64,000 bases of DNA from Phaseolus vulgaris. Taxonomy: Eukaryota; Streptophyta; Magnoliopsida; Fabales; Fabaceae. This document shows positions 12,801 through 25,682 of this stretch, piece by piece (the first letter of the stretch is position 1; every line of letters begins with the position of its first letter). Location: assembly GCF_000499845.2 (NCBI RefSeq), contig NC_023757.2, forward strand, positions 1,560,720 through 1,624,719, in the 5' to 3' direction. The translations under genes and the position numbers were made by a program. The notes under the pieces are model-generated. The model worked only from the letters and a program-made list of their open reading frames with translations. It made no database searches and was not told the DNA's origin.

Positions 12801-13814
12801 TCTAATACCAATGTTAAGTCTCTCCAAACAAATTTATTGATAGATTCCAATAAGACTGAGAATAATATATATGCAATTTTCCACTCATATATGATCATTA
12901 ATATCTTTATATTGAATCTTAATTAATTGATTCATCATAATAATACATAACTTAATCGTACTCAAGTGGTACATAAATTAGACCATGTGGCAAAACCTAC
13001 TTGGATAGAAGATAAAATTTATCATAAATGTTTGATTTTTTTAGCATGGAATGATTCAATTCAGTTTGCACACTTTGATGCTTTGAAGGTGCAATTTGAA
13101 TTGGAAATTAAGAATCTCAAGTATTTTATTAAAATTTATTAAAATAAATAAATCGTTTTTTAGGAACATAACTTTATAGTAGTTATGCTTTTAAAACACA
13201 ATTTATTTATTTTTTAATTTAATTGTAAAAATCGTATTTAGAATTATGTTTTATTTTAATTAACGTAAAAATTGTACTTAAAACTACAAATCGAGGTTTT
13301 ATTTTCTTTTAAATATAGGTAAAATGTTGTGAGCACATGTTTAATATAATTAAATTTATATTAAATATTAAAGTAATGTTTAGAAGATAAGGGGATGAAT
13401 CTAGAAGATGAAAATGAATTAAATAATGGTGTGCCACCTAAATATTGTTAATATATGAATGATGATGGGTTCATGAATTAAACCCTAGAAAGCAACTTGT
13501 GAAGGACCTCAAAGTCAAGCACCAAGAAGCTCATGAGATAAAGTGGTGCATGACAAATACAATTTTATTTTAAACATAAAAAATGAAAAATATTAAAAGT
13601 AATGCTTTTTAACACGACTTATACATTAAAATTAAAAACAAATTAATATAATTTTTTTATAAAGTCATGATTCTTTATACAACTTATTCATTTACATATT
13701 TTTTTTTATATTTAGATCCATAATTAACAATTTAAGTTGTATTCTGATATACTTAATAATCTTTAAAAATTGAGAATTATGATAATTTAAATACATATTT
13801 CTTTTTTAATATTT

Positions 13815-14490
13815 TGATACATCTTTCAAAAATAAAATCGTGGTGGAGTTCAAAACTTTAAAATTGACAATATTTCGTTTATGATGATTGATTGAACATT
13901 GTTATTTCAATAGACTTAAGGTCAGAACATTGATACAGGTTGTGAGAATGGAAAATTGGTTTCAAAGAAGAATCTCATTCCCCTTAAACTTTGATTGGGA
14001 GATTTGTTTCGGTATGTTCAATAGTGTCACCTTTTAGAAGTTAAGGTTAGAGGCAATGACCTCCCTCGTTTGAGACATCTTTTAAGGAAAAAAGAAACTA
14101 TAATGGAGCTTCAAACTCTGAAATAGACAATGCTTAATGATTAACTCTAACGATGTTATCTGACATACTAAAGGTCAAAACATTGAATCATCTATAAAAA
14201 TAGAAAAGTTTTTTCCAAAAATAAACATTCGTTCCTCTTAGACCTCGATTCATGTTCGTTTTAGTGTGCTCAATAATCTCACATCATTGAGACACATTTT
14301 AAGGACAAAATCGTAACGGAATTCTGAACTCCAAAGTAAACAATATTTCAGATGGGATAATTGACCTTAATAATATTATCTCAATAAATTCTTGACCTCT
14401 TAACCCTCAACTTAAGAAATTAAAAAGTGATTTCAAAAACAAATTTTCGTTCCCTTTATTTTAATACTCTCAATAGTCTCACATGATTAA
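13815..14490 (+). repeat. Three diverged tandem units of about 220-260 bp
   Basis: Units begin near 13815, 14073 and 14291. Each contains, in order, ACATCTTTTAAGGA-like, ATCGT(A/G)(A/G)(C/T)GGA-like, AGTAGACAATATTTC-like, AACAATGTTATCT-like, AAGGTCAGAACATTGA-like, GATTTCAAAAACAA-like and CTCAATAGTCTCACAT-like blocks. A related single piece with GTCTTTTAAGGACAAAACCG and GTAGACAATATTTCA lies at 36990-37103, next to a TRIM-LTR-like copy. This suggests the unit belongs to a dispersed element rather than a local satellite. Confidence 0.7.
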
Positions 14491-14959
14491 ATAAGCAAAT
14501 GAGAGTAGAAGAAGGTGTGAATATTGACCCCTTGGAGGAGAAACATGTGACAATTACTAATTTACCCTTTCACCATAAATGTACACATGTCGAGCATTAA
14601 GTTGTCCCAAGTATATATATTCATACAGCTGGATAAGTAATACTTCTATAAATTCTTAATTCATATTATACATATTATTTTTAATGTTAAAATTTTAATT
14701 TAAAAAGTAATAATATTATATATATTTTAATATAAAAACATGTATGATTAAAACAATAATAAAAACATATGTTGGACAATATTTTTAACTAAGGGGAAAT
14801 GCAATTATTAATAAAAACAAATGTAACTTTAATACATATTTTATTCATACATATTTTATTATGAATAAAATATGTGAGAAAGAAGAAAAGGTTTGTTTTG
14901 GAAAAGGTTAGAATAAAAGGAGAAAAGGTGAGAAAGAATTAACGGTTTGTTTTGTTGTG

Positions 14960-15360
14960 AATAGATTGATTAAAAAAAATATTAAATTAAAATTAATTTT
15001 AGAAATTAAAATAATTAATAAATTTAATTTAAAGAATTGTTGATATCTAAAATAATATTTATTATAATAAAAATTTATAAAGTAGTTTTTAAATTGATAT
15101 CTTAGTTATTAAAATTTTAACTAATAACTATTTTATATTTTAAATTATTCTTTATTTGTATTTTAGAGACTAATTTAAAATTCAAAATACTATTACCTAA
15201 AATCTAAGTAATTAATATATTAATTTAAAAATTATTTTATAATTTTTTTATTAATAATATAAATAATTTTAAATATTAATATTTTTTAATTTTTAAAAAA
15301 TATCTAATTTAGACAATATAATAATAAATTTATGTTTAAATCTAATTATTATTTTTAGGT
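14960..15360. repeat. Decayed MITE-like tract related to the element at 58562-58940
   Basis: Very AT-rich and self-complementary in style, with blocks such as TTTTAGAGACTAATTTA, AGTAGTTTTTAAATTGATAT and ATCTAATTTAGACAATAT that also occur in the intact element at 58.6 kb. Ends cannot be placed. Confidence 0.4.
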
Positions 15361-17127
15361 ATAATATTGGATAAAAAAAAATCAGTGGATTAAAAGTACC
15401 CATTATTATAACGTTAGATAGGGTATTCAATGGATTAAAAGTACCAATTATTGTCTTGGAGAGATATTTTATTGACCAAATCTTGAGCCAGAAGAATATA
15501 TATCAATATTATTTTTAATTTTTAATATATTTTATATCCAAAAAATTCGTACACCTAAAAGTAATTTTTACCATACCAAAATATTTCTTATAAATCTGTC
15601 ACTCCTCTTTACGGGGCATTTGTGGAATATGAAATGAATTCAAATACTAAAGACTTTGACTTTTGAACGTTCAAATTACTCTAAGTGCTTTATAATAATG
15701 TAAATAATAAATAAAAAAATCTAATGAAAAGAGTGAATTTCTTTTTAAATTTGTAAATTCTCTATCATGAAATTCGAAATTTTTTTTTAAAAAAAATCAC
15801 ATATAAAAAAAATTCTTGTGAGCATAAAATTAATTAAGATTATGATAAATAAAAGAATTAATTAATTGATAAATAGTTTATTACTGAATTTTAATTATAA
15901 TTTAAGATTCAACCAAAAGGTGATTAAATATTGAATTACTAAATTCTCCTTTAATATCTAATAATAGGAATATGGAATTTATATATTAAATTATTATTTT
16001 TCTTTTTTCTATCGGCAAATATTAATTGTTATTTGGTAGAAAAGTCTAATGCACCGCCAATCATTCTCTCTCATCCATTTCTTCCACAAAATTAACTTTA
16101 TCTCCTATTAATTAATATTTTTTTTCTAAAATAATAATATTTAAATACTCTTCTCTTTTTTCTAATGGTTTGTCAGATATTTAACTTTTCTCTTTTTTAA
16201 TTAAAGATATTTTAATATAAAAAATAACCACTTTTGAAAAGAATATTATTGGTCAATTAAAAAATAACACCCCTTCTAATAACCACTGATTTTAGAGGGT
16301 GGATTTAATCGTAGGGTTAGAGGATGATTGTAATTTATAAATTTAATTATTCTAAATTAAATTAATGATGTATTTTTTTCTGTTATTGTTATTATTATGT
16401 ACAGAATTATAAAAAAAAAAATCAGTTTATTATTATTTACTTTGTACGAATAAACTGTAACTAAACATATTGTTTATATTATTTGTTTGATTCCATGTAT
16501 GAACAGAGACTAGTTTTTGGTTCTTTTTCTGACATATATAAGGTTGTTTATTTAACACAACTTTCCTCTTTCAAACATTACAGTTGAACACTTCAGATGT
16601 GAAAGTTGAACCCAATTGGAGTGACTCCAAAATCAGTCAAATATAGCCGCAGTACATAGATTCTGGTTTTCATAACATTTTGCAACAAAATAAATGGTAG
16701 ATAAAACTGAGGAATGTAATAAAATTATGCAAGTGGTGGCAGAAATATGTTTATTTATTTGTTTGAAGATGTTCAAATGCAAGTGGTAGCAGAAATAGGA
16801 ATATTCAAGATGTTCAAATGCAAGTTGTTATTAGAGGGCCATCAAATAATTAGTGTTCTTTTTCTGTTCTTGCTCTCTCAAGTTTTTAATGAAGTTTTTG
16901 ATTTTTGGTTACAAAGTGATGGTTGCTTAAAATAAGATGAGAAAGTTTTACCCCAAAAATGAGGATGAAGCAATGACATAATCTGATAAAAGCATAGAAC
17001 AGAAGAGAGTCAAGTCAATGTTCTAAGTCTACACGCTCAAATATGATAGCCGCCACTGATTCTTCAATTTAACCAAACCAACCACAAATGTTTGCATTTC
17101 ATTCACTGCACAATAGTTGACCAAACC

Positions 17128-19506
17128 ATGCCTCTCTCCACCCCTTCCTTCTTCCTCCTCACCCTCTTCTTCTTCCTCCTCTTCAATCTTCAACCCTCTT
17201 TCTCCCAACAACAATTCTCATCCTTCAACACCTCACACTCCCCATGGCAACCATCTCAGAACAGAACCCTTATCTCTACCAACAAAAACTTCACTGCAGG
17301 CTTCTTTCCCCTACCAAACACCACCCTCTTCACCTTTTCCATTTGGTTTTCTCAAGTCCCTAATGCCAAAGGTATTGTGTGGAGTGACACCACCCGGGTC
17401 AACAGTTCTGGCTCTCTTGTCATCACCTCAGAATTTGAACTTCTCCTCAATGGTTCACCCTTTCAGGATACTGCCAATACTAATGCTTCCCAACTTGTTC
17501 TTGAGAACAATGGAAACTTGGTTTTTGGGAACTGGAGCAGCTTCAGGAACCCCACCAACACCATTTTGCCCAACCAGAACTTCACAGGGATTGAGCTTCT
17601 CTCCAGCAATGGGAAATTCAGGTTCATCAAGTCTCAGTTTCTGGTCCTCAACTCCACTGCTGATCAATACTATGGCACCCCAAATCCCTTGGTGGGCATG
17701 GATGATGCAGGGAAAATGAGCATGGTAGGTAACTCTTTTCTCACTTCAGATTATGGAGACCCCAGATTGAGGAAAGTGGTCCTTGATGATGATGGGAATC
17801 TGAGGATCTATAGCTTCTACCCTGAGCAGAATAACAAGTGGGTTGAGGTTTGGAAAGGGTTATGGGAGATGTGCAGGATCAAGGGCAAATGTGGGTCTAA
17901 TGCAATTTGTGTGCCTGGAGAGGATTTGAACAGTTCTACTCATTGTGTTTGCCCATCTGGGTTCAACCCAAACCAAGGTGGATCTGAAGAGGGTTGCACA
18001 AGGAAAAAGTCTCTTTCACAAGACACCAAATTTGTGAGGTTGGACTATGTGAACTACACCAGTGATGGCAGTTTGACAGAAATTAAAGCTGGGAACTTTA
18101 CAATCTGTGAGTCCGGTTGCTCAACAGATAAAACTTGTCTTGGTTTTGGGTTCAAATATGATGGAACTGGCTACTGTGTGTGGTTGACTGGGACAAACCT
18201 TCAATTTGGGTACTGGTCACCAGGCACTGAAGCCGCCTTTTTTCTCAAAGTTGATAAATCTGAGTCAACACCATCCAACTTCATTGGCCTCACTGAGGTG
18301 ATGCAAACCACATGCCCAGTGAACTTGAGCCTGCCACTGCCTCCAAAGGACTCAAACACCACTGCCAGAAACATTGCCATAATATGCACACTTTTTGCTG
18401 CAGAACTCATAGCTGGGGTGGCCTTCTTCTGGTCCTTCCTCAAGAGGTACATCAAGTATAGGGACATGGCCACCACACTAGGCCTGGAGCTTCTCCCTGC
18501 CGGGGGTCCCAAGAGGTTCACCTACTCAGAAATCAAGGCTGCCACCAATGACTTCTCCAATCTCATAGGCAAAGGAGGCTTTGGAGATGTCTACAAAGGT
18601 GAGTTGCCAGACCACAGGGTGGTGGCAGTGAAGTGCCTCAAGAATGTCACAGGTGGAGATGCTGAGTTTTGGGCAGAAGTCACAATCATTGCCAGAATGC
18701 ACCACCTCAACTTGGTGAGGCTTTGGGGTTTCTGTGCTGAGAAGGGCCAAAGGATCCTAGTCTATGAACACATCCCATGTGGCTCAATGGACAAGTACCT
18801 CTTCAGGGTCAACAAGTCTCACAGTAACAATGACAAACACCTCAAAGACCAATCAAGTCCAAACACCCCACAACAAAAACCAACCTTGGATTGGAACATG
18901 AGGTACAGAATAGCCCTTGGTGTGGCAAGGGCTATTGCCTATTTACATGAAGAGTGTTTGGAGTGGGTTTTGCACTGTGACATCAAGCCTGAGAACATTT
19001 TACTGGGTGATGATTTTTGCCCCAAGATATCAGATTTTGGGCTGGCCAAGTTGAGGAAAAAGGAGGACATGGTGACCATGTCAAGGAGGAGGGGAACACC
19101 AGGGTACATGGCCCCTGAATGGGTCAATTCTGCTGAACCAATCACTTCAAAAGCTGATGTTTATAGTTTTGGCATGGTGCTTTTGGAGCTTGTGAGTGGA
19201 ATTAGGAACTTTGAGATCCAAGACTCTGTGCTTAGGAGTGAAGAGTGGTACTTCCCAGGTTGGGCTTTTGATAAGTTCAAGGAGATGAGAGTGGAGGAGA
19301 TTTTAGATAGACAGATTAGGAATGATTATGATAGCAGGGCCCACTTTGACATGGTTAATAGGATGGTCAAGACTGCCATGTGGTGTCTACAAGAAAAGCC
19401 TGTGTTGAGGCCCACTATGGGCAAGGTGGCCAAGATGTTGGAAGGGACTGTGGAGATCCTTGAGCCCAAGAAGCCCACTGTTTTCTTCCTTGGGGTGGAA
19501 GAGTAG
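17128..19506 (+). CDS. G-type lectin S-receptor-like serine/threonine protein kinase (intronless)
   Basis: Membrane receptor kinase of the S-domain family; 792 residues, single exon. The ATG at 17128 starts a signal peptide (PLSTPSFFLLTLFFFLLF); the open frame reaches further back only from a TTG at 17092. Order: signal peptide (1 to about 26), bulb-lectin domain with many Asn glycosylation sites (about 30-180), S-locus/EGF-like Cys region (CRIKGKCGSNAIC, about 250-285), PAN/apple region (CSTDKTCLGFGF, about 330-360), transmembrane helix (about 415-437), kinase with GKGGFG (about 481), HCDIKPEN (616) and DFG (636). His-Cys-Asp replaces His-Arg-Asp, making it a non-RD kinase, a class often tied to immune receptors. 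Domain order and length resemble the Arabidopsis At1g34300 group. Ligand unknown. The coding sequence is much richer in G and C than the flanks. Confidence 0.95.
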   Translation: MPLSTPSFFLLTLFFFLLFNLQPSFSQQQFSSFNTSHSPWQPSQNRTLISTNKNFTAGFFPLPNTTLFTFSIWFSQVPNAKGIVWSDTTRVNSSGSLVITSEFELLLNGSPFQDTANTNASQLVLENNGNLVFGNWSSFRNPTNTILPNQNFTGIELLSSNGKFRFIKSQFLVLNSTADQYYGTPNPLVGMDDAGKMSMVGNSFLTSDYGDPRLRKVVLDDDGNLRIYSFYPEQNNKWVEVWKGLWEMCRIKGKCGSNAICVPGEDLNSSTHCVCPSGFNPNQGGSEEGCTRKKSLSQDTKFVRLDYVNYTSDGSLTEIKAGNFTICESGCSTDKTCLGFGFKYDGTGYCVWLTGTNLQFGYWSPGTEAAFFLKVDKSESTPSNFIGLTEVMQTTCPVNLSLPLPPKDSNTTARNIAIICTLFAAELIAGVAFFWSFLKRYIKYRDMATTLGLELLPAGGPKRFTYSEIKAATNDFSNLIGKGGFGDVYKGELPDHRVVAVKCLKNVTGGDAEFWAEVTIIARMHHLNLVRLWGFCAEKGQRILVYEHIPCGSMDKYLFRVNKSHSNNDKHLKDQSSPNTPQQKPTLDWNMRYRIALGVARAIAYLHEECLEWVLHCDIKPENILLGDDFCPKISDFGLAKLRKKEDMVTMSRRRGTPGYMAPEWVNSAEPITSKADVYSFGMVLLELVSGIRNFEIQDSVLRSEEWYFPGWAFDKFKEMRVEEILDRQIRNDYDSRAHFDMVNRMVKTAMWCLQEKPVLRPTMGKVAKMLEGTVEILEPKKPTVFFLGVEE

Positions 19507-21670
19507 GTTCATTCTTTCTTTTGAAAAAAAGGTCATAGAATAAGTTTTCAAAAAGAGAGTAGCAACTCCTCTTTTTGTTGTGTAATGTGATGTGATGAGA
19601 AGTCTCTCTTTTGTTTAATTCTTTCTTCCCAAGGCTTCCTTGTGTATCTCCATACCTTTTGCTAAATAGTATCTCTTCTATGATAGCATGTGTGCTCAAT
19701 ATTTTTAACAATTAATGTAAGATCAATTGGGTGATAAAGGGTATGGATATTTCCTTTTTTTTTACATGAATGTAATTTTTTTATGTAGGAAAATTTCCAT
19801 GAAGATATATTACAGATATTATTTAAAATGGTTAATTTTTTTTTTAAATTATTCAAAAAGATTATCACAGTTGGATGTTTCTCAGAGGGGACAATAGTGA
19901 GATTTAGAACGTAAGTCATGAGTAAACTCATGTAAGAGAATTTAACATTATCTTCAATCTAAAATATTAAAGCAAAAAGATTTGTGGATCCTTACTTTTT
20001 CTGTCTATTTCAGTTCAATATGAGACTTTAACTCTTACTTAGATCAAATAATTTGTGTATAGTTGTTGGAAAATTAAGGTAGGATATAAAAATTTAACTA
20101 AGGATACAATCATTTTTTTAAGTGTAATTAGTATTATGTGATAGTTTAAACACGATATATGAATTATTATAGTATTTTCTACTATTGAAATTAAAATGTT
20201 GTATTTTTGGGCTTATATCGCTCGAGCGATGATCTACTATTCAAACAATATGCAATGATTATATGTTTGAGTGTTATCGCTTAAGCGACTTCCTGATTGC
20301 TTTAGTGACAAAGTAGTGTCTTGACTAAGTGATAACTTGTGGATTGATAGAGAAGAATATCAAGACAATTATTTTTATTCTATGACAGTTGGTGGTAAAC
20401 GATAAGAGATTTCTCAAACGTTATAAATAAGAGATAACCTGAATACTTGAGCCATCAAAATACTTCTGAAATGTAGAGTGATGCACAATATTCTAATAAA
20501 AATATGTTTATATGAACACAAGTCAACTTTACAATCTATGCAGAACATATTTTTATCATTAAACCTTATGTATTTGATCTTCACAACATTCAAAGTTGTT
20601 CTTCAAAACGGCTCCAAAAAGCCAATCCATTTTCCTTCCATTTTGCAAAGAATTATGGTTATGACCCATCTGCAAAATTCATCCATTGACATCAAAATGA
20701 ACTTAAGAAAATCATTGTAATTTTGAAGTATTAAAACATAGACAATTATACAATTAAAGATATAATTGATATTCAACAAAAAGCTACAAATATATACTAC
20801 ATTTCAATATCAAAGATGTTGTGAAAATTCAACACAAATTCCAAATTGGTTTCATAATTTCTATTTAGTGAAAAAATTAATTTCATAAAAAGTTAAATGT
20901 AGTTGTCACTCATTTCAATCCTGTAAAAAAGTCATTAGTATAATCTGTTTTTCCCTTTTTCACTTTGGCATCTTCAAAGTAAAAATAAATACGCATAATT
21001 AAAAAAATAATAATAATTTATTTTTGTTAAACCAACATGAGAGATAGGTGTACCTTAACCATTTTCCATTTTGATAATATTAATGTCTTGATAGAGTTGT
21101 TTCATGGAGAAGACAAATGGATCTTTAGTAACATGATCTAGTCCCACTATCACGATACTATAAAGGATCATCAATCGTGGATTGAACTTCCAAGATTGAT
21201 GCATCACAACTATTGTGTAAGACAACTGCGAGTATTGAGGCGAGTGTCTGTTTGATATTTCTAAAACTTATTTGAATATATGATCATGTTTTATTGCTCA
21301 AGTATTGATGTGAAGTTTAATACTTTGTTTGAATTGAAGAAAGAGTAAAAAAGGAAATAAGAGAATAAAGTGTTTGGATTAAAAAAAGTGAGTGAAAATT
21401 TGTAATAAATTTAATTGATGTAACATAATAAATTTCTAAAATCACTTATAAAATAAATTAGTATACAAAATAACTTTTCTAAAATATAAATTAAAGTTAA
21501 CATAAATTTTAAATTAAAAAAAATTATCATGAAAATTTAATAAGAATATTGAAAAAAAGTAAGTATTATAAATTACTCTAAAACAATAATATAACATATG
21601 TGGTCGATGATGTTTGTATTTTTATATAAAAGTAATTCTAAAAAAATGTTATAATATTCTCCAAATGTGC

Positions 21671-21707
<37 letters not shown>

Positions 21708-22216
21708 AATATTTCTTATTATTTAATTTAATTATATAACACACTAAACTACTCTTTATTAACTCAAATATATATCCAAAAGAGATTTGAATATCATTTA
21801 GATTTAATGACATAATAAAAGTTTATGTAATAAACTTTGTTGAAGATGAGATAATAGAATTAGAAATATAACAATAAAAGATAACTCAATTATTAAGGTT
21901 TATTTTGAAGTGGTTTATAATGTATTTGTTGATAAATATTTGACATATAAAATAGATCAAGTTTAATGTAAAAAACTTAGTAATTAAATTGAGTTTGTTT
22001 GACTAACAAAATTGGGTTTATTACATTTGGCATGAGCTGCAAAACCACACAGCAACCACTCACAATCAATCATATGAAACCAAATAACAGTCACATGATG
22101 ACTCATTCATTACATTACATCACAACCTAACCAACGAACTAACAACCTCAATTCTCATTCAAAAGTTGCCTCTTTCCAACGCTGCTTCTGACAAACACAT
22201 CATTCTACCATCCCAG
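19507..22216. other. Intergenic region between S-domain kinase and RRM gene
   Basis: 3' flank of the kinase, then AT-rich DNA without recognisable exons. A candidate LTR-like fragment lies at 20200-20480 and an (AT)n tract at 21672-21702. About 22040-22216 is CT/CA-rich and is the likely leader of the next gene. Confidence 0.55.
20200..20480. repeat. Candidate retroelement (LTR-like) fragment with CGCTNNAGCG palindromes
   Basis: Contains TATCGCTCGAGCGATGATC and TATCGCTTAAGCGACTTCC about 60 bases apart, then a TATAAATAAGAGATAACC block that looks like an LTR TATA region. Such paired CGCT..AGCG motifs are a habit I associate with bean-group retroelements; no full LTR ends, primer site or coding part seen. 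Confidence 0.35.
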
Positions 22217-25200
22217 ATGTCGGTGAGTCCCTAAACCTATCCACAATCCCCTTTTTCCCAGATCCACTTCGTTTCAGATCCTATCTGGGTTTCTTCTTTC
22301 TTCATGTCTCCTTCTGCATTTCATTGTCTTTGTTTCATGCCAAGTGGGGACTATGCCGTTATTTTGATTCATGTTTATGTATTCAGTGATGCAATGCAAC
22401 CTTGTAGTGGTGGTTTAGATGTCGCAGTTCTGATGAATATAAGAAGTACTAGTTTGGAATTTTGGATCTGCAATGTTTCCTAATGACCCTTTTGGATCTA
22501 GTGGAAGTGGTTTTGGTGTTTTTTTGGCCCTCCAGAAAAGATCAAACCTTGATGTTGAATTGATGTTTTTGGGGATGATTTGTTATCTGGGCAATGCCAG
22601 ATTAGTGGGACAAATGACAACTATAGAAATCCCCACAATTGTTGGAGTCGGTAGTTAGTTAGTGGTCACACTTATGTCTACCTAAACATGTATGATTGTA
22701 TGTTCCAGATTATATTTCTTACAATGTTAAGAATTTTCACTTTATACGCTTCTGTGACTGAGATTGATAGTTGTTGTTGATGTCAAGTCATTAAGTTCCA
22801 TTGCTTAGACTTGTGATGATTAATCTTCATGGAATTTGAATTGCTTATTTTCAAGTGGATGCTGTCACATTGATGTTGTCTCTTGGTATAACCTTTCCTC
22901 TTGGCTTACTTATTGAATTGACTCATTAGGAATTATATTATACCGTTCTGTTCTTGCTTTGCTTTCACTAAATTCCATTGTTGCAGCTTTAGGGATTAAA
23001 ATATGACTGTCTTTTTTTCATCTTCGTGATTATTTGGAAAGAAATTGAAAAGGGATAACTTTTTTTCTGTTGGACTTCATCGTTTTACATTTTCTCCTTC
23101 TGCACATGTCATTGCTTCTTGCACTCCATACTCTGCAGAATGTCATCATAGAACTACCTTAAACTAAAAATTTGTGTGCAGGCCACTTTGGACCATGCTG
23201 GTCAAAGAGCTGAAGCTTTTCCACAATCCACAGCAATACCAAATTGGACTATTCATGTGTCAGACGTGAGGAAGAAATTTTTACATAGTAACATTGGTTA
23301 GCATTATGATTGTAGAATGCATGATCTAACAAAAAACAGCATTTTAATGATTGTGATAAATACAGTTAAGGAATTCCAAAAGAAATTACTTAATGAAAAG
23401 TCAAAACCATTTTGTAGCTTGGCAAATTCCAAAAGTATTTCATTATGATACACATCAGCTACACACCCTCACAATTATTAGAGATTCATATTCTAAGTTG
23501 ATAACAATTGGGACCTAAAATGACTTGAATATGGAACTATTTCAGTTTTGTTTTGTTTGAAAAACTGCCTGTTATGGCTTACTACAATCTTAGTTAATTT
23601 TTAGGGTTAATCATTCAAATGGATACTCTGTCCTTTGTTGATATCTTATTAGTGAGAAGTCCCATCTTGGTGAAATTTCCAAGTTCACTCTGTTTTGATT
23701 TCTCACAGATAAGAACAGTTAAGGTTAGCAACATATCACTGGTTACTTCCAAGATGGAGATTCAAGAGTTCTTTTCATTCTCAGGTGATATTCGGTATAT
23801 TGAGATGCAAAGGTAAGAGAACTTTAATGTTTTACTCATTTTTTCATGATTGTTATTGTTTAAACTCTAACACTGAATGCTTGTCTCTACAGGGAAAGTG
23901 ACCGCACTCAGGTTGCTTATGTTACATTTAAGGATACACAGGGAGCAGACACAGCAGTTCTCTTAACAGTATGTTTTATGCAAATGATTTTTACCTTTTG
24001 TAAATCTCACATTATATTACTAACCCTTTCATTCAATCCCTGAAACTGATAGAAATTGCATAAAATCTGATATTTTAGTGATTTGGTTTATAAATCATAT
24101 GCTTAATCTTCATTTTATAGGGTTCAAAGATAGGTGATCTATATGTCACAATCACACCTGTAGAAAAGTATCAGCTGCCCCCTGATGCTGTTCCAGCAAG
24201 TCCGGTAAGTATTAGCTTTTCCAATAGATTAATAAGCTAATTATAATCTATAGAGAAACTTAGTTTATTTTTTCTTTATATTTGCTTCTAGTACAAGTGC
24301 TTATAAAGAAGTTAATTAAATAGGTTTCTCATTTAAATGTTGTGTAATTTATTTTGCATGCAAATGTGACCATCATGCATGGCTGTGCTGCTAGCCTGCT
24401 ACTAGTACATTTATTTATGTGGTAAAATGTGAGATACATGAAGTTTTGCTGAACATGGTGGTTCTATATGTCCCAAATATGATTTTCAATACTTGTATGT
24501 TGTTTTATTTCTATCTCATTTTGTTATTACTCTTGATAGACTTTGGGCTTTGAAATTTATGGCTTCAATATTGCAGTCAAGTTAATGTGGCTGATTTGTT
24601 GTAATGTCTGGTGGATCCCAACTGGTCGGGTGATAAGAAGTTTGTATTGAGATTTTTTATATAAGGATTGTGACACTCGTGAAGTGACTCATTTTATTTT
24701 ATTTATTCTTTGCTGATAAAAAAAATGATAACTAGAGATTCTTAGATTTATTATCTTCTGCTGATGATGTCTGCAACTTATCTGGCACAATAAAAACAAC
24801 TCTGGGCTGAAGATTACAGTGCAAAATCAAATTACCACTTGAATCTTGCATATCTAACTATGCTATGCTAAAAGATTTTCTTATGAGCTTAGATTAATAA
24901 CTGGATTTAAAGGACTATATTGTGGATGCTATATTTGGTGCTAAAGTCAAATAAACTGTAAACTTTTAGCTCTTCAGTTAGGTCTAGATTCAAAATTTCT
25001 GCAATTGTATACAAATTCTTCCCTCACTACAGGGTTGGAAATTCTAATTTCTTCACTGTCAAATTGTGAGTATCTGATATATATTGTACAATGGTCTTAT
25101 AAGTAGACAAACCAAAGTGCTGATGCAGTGAAGAAGGCAGAAGATGTAATGAGCACTATGCTTGCCAAGGGTTTCATTCTAGGAAAGGATGCTATCAACA

Positions 25201-25682
25201 AGGCAAAATCCTTTGATGAGCGCCACCAGTTGACCTCAAATGCCTCTTCCACAGTTGCTTCCATTGATCGCAGAATGGGATTCAGTGACAAACTGAGCAT
25301 GGGAACAGCTATTGTGAATGGAAAGGTGAAAGAAATGGATGAAAAGTACCAGCTTTCTGAGATGACAAAGTCTGCAATTGCTGCAGCAGAGCAGAAGGCA
25401 AGCAGTGCCGGATCAGTTATCATGAGCAATTCTTATGTGTTGACTGGAGCTTCATGGGTGTCCAGTGCCTTTGGGGCCATAGCCAAGGCGGCCGGCGATG
25501 TCAGCACGATGACAAAGGAGAAGGTTGAGCAGGCGGAGGTGGAAAGGAACGAGATGATCTATAGTGAAAGGAAAGGGAGTGTTGATGAATTTGCAAAGAG
25601 AAACTTTGAGGATGCTTCAGACATGGGTCCTGCAATAGTTCCTATTAATTCATATGATGACCGAAAGCTGGAAATTATATAA
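22217..25682 (+). CDS. RRM protein of the BPA1 (binding partner of ACD11) family
   Basis: Six exons: 22217-22222, 23182-23265, 23709-23812, 23893-23968, 24121-24204 and 25107-25682, giving 309 residues. All junctions are GT-AG and the frame is continuous. The first exon codes only Met-Ser before GTGAGT. An RRM spans about 31-105, with RTVKVSNIS as RNP2 and TQVAYVTFKD as RNP1; RNP1 lacks the usual Gly-Phe-Gly-Phe core, as is typical for this family. The C-terminal half (MLAKGFILGKDAINKAKSFD; ASWVSSAFGAIAKAAGDVS) is Ala/Lys-rich and predicted helical, as in Arabidopsis BPA1 and BPL proteins. These bind the sphingolipid-transfer protein ACD11 and restrain cell death. An extra stretch of about 30 residues before the RRM is like the longer family members. 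It ends convergently with the SDS-type gene. Confidence 0.9.

Larger units (their letters stand above)
9867..17127. other. Long AT-rich intergenic region
   Basis: 3' flank of the TMK-type gene, then about 6.5 kb with no coding exon that I recognise on either strand. It includes a roughly 220-260-bp tandem repeat (13815-14490) and a decayed MITE-like tract (14960-15360). The last few hundred bases before 17128 are the presumed promoter of the S-domain kinase. No convincing tRNA, small RNA or CRISPR-like structure seen. Confidence 0.6.

Noticed and set aside
17117..17719. 200-codon Pro/Ser-rich ORF over the start of the S-domain kinase
   Set aside because: Frame-shifted shadow of the kinase lectin domain; low-complexity composition from CT-rich codons.
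22473..22658. 61-codon ORF between exons 1 and 2 of the BPA1-type gene
   Set aside because: Lies wholly in intron 1, has no motif and would break the RRM gene frame.
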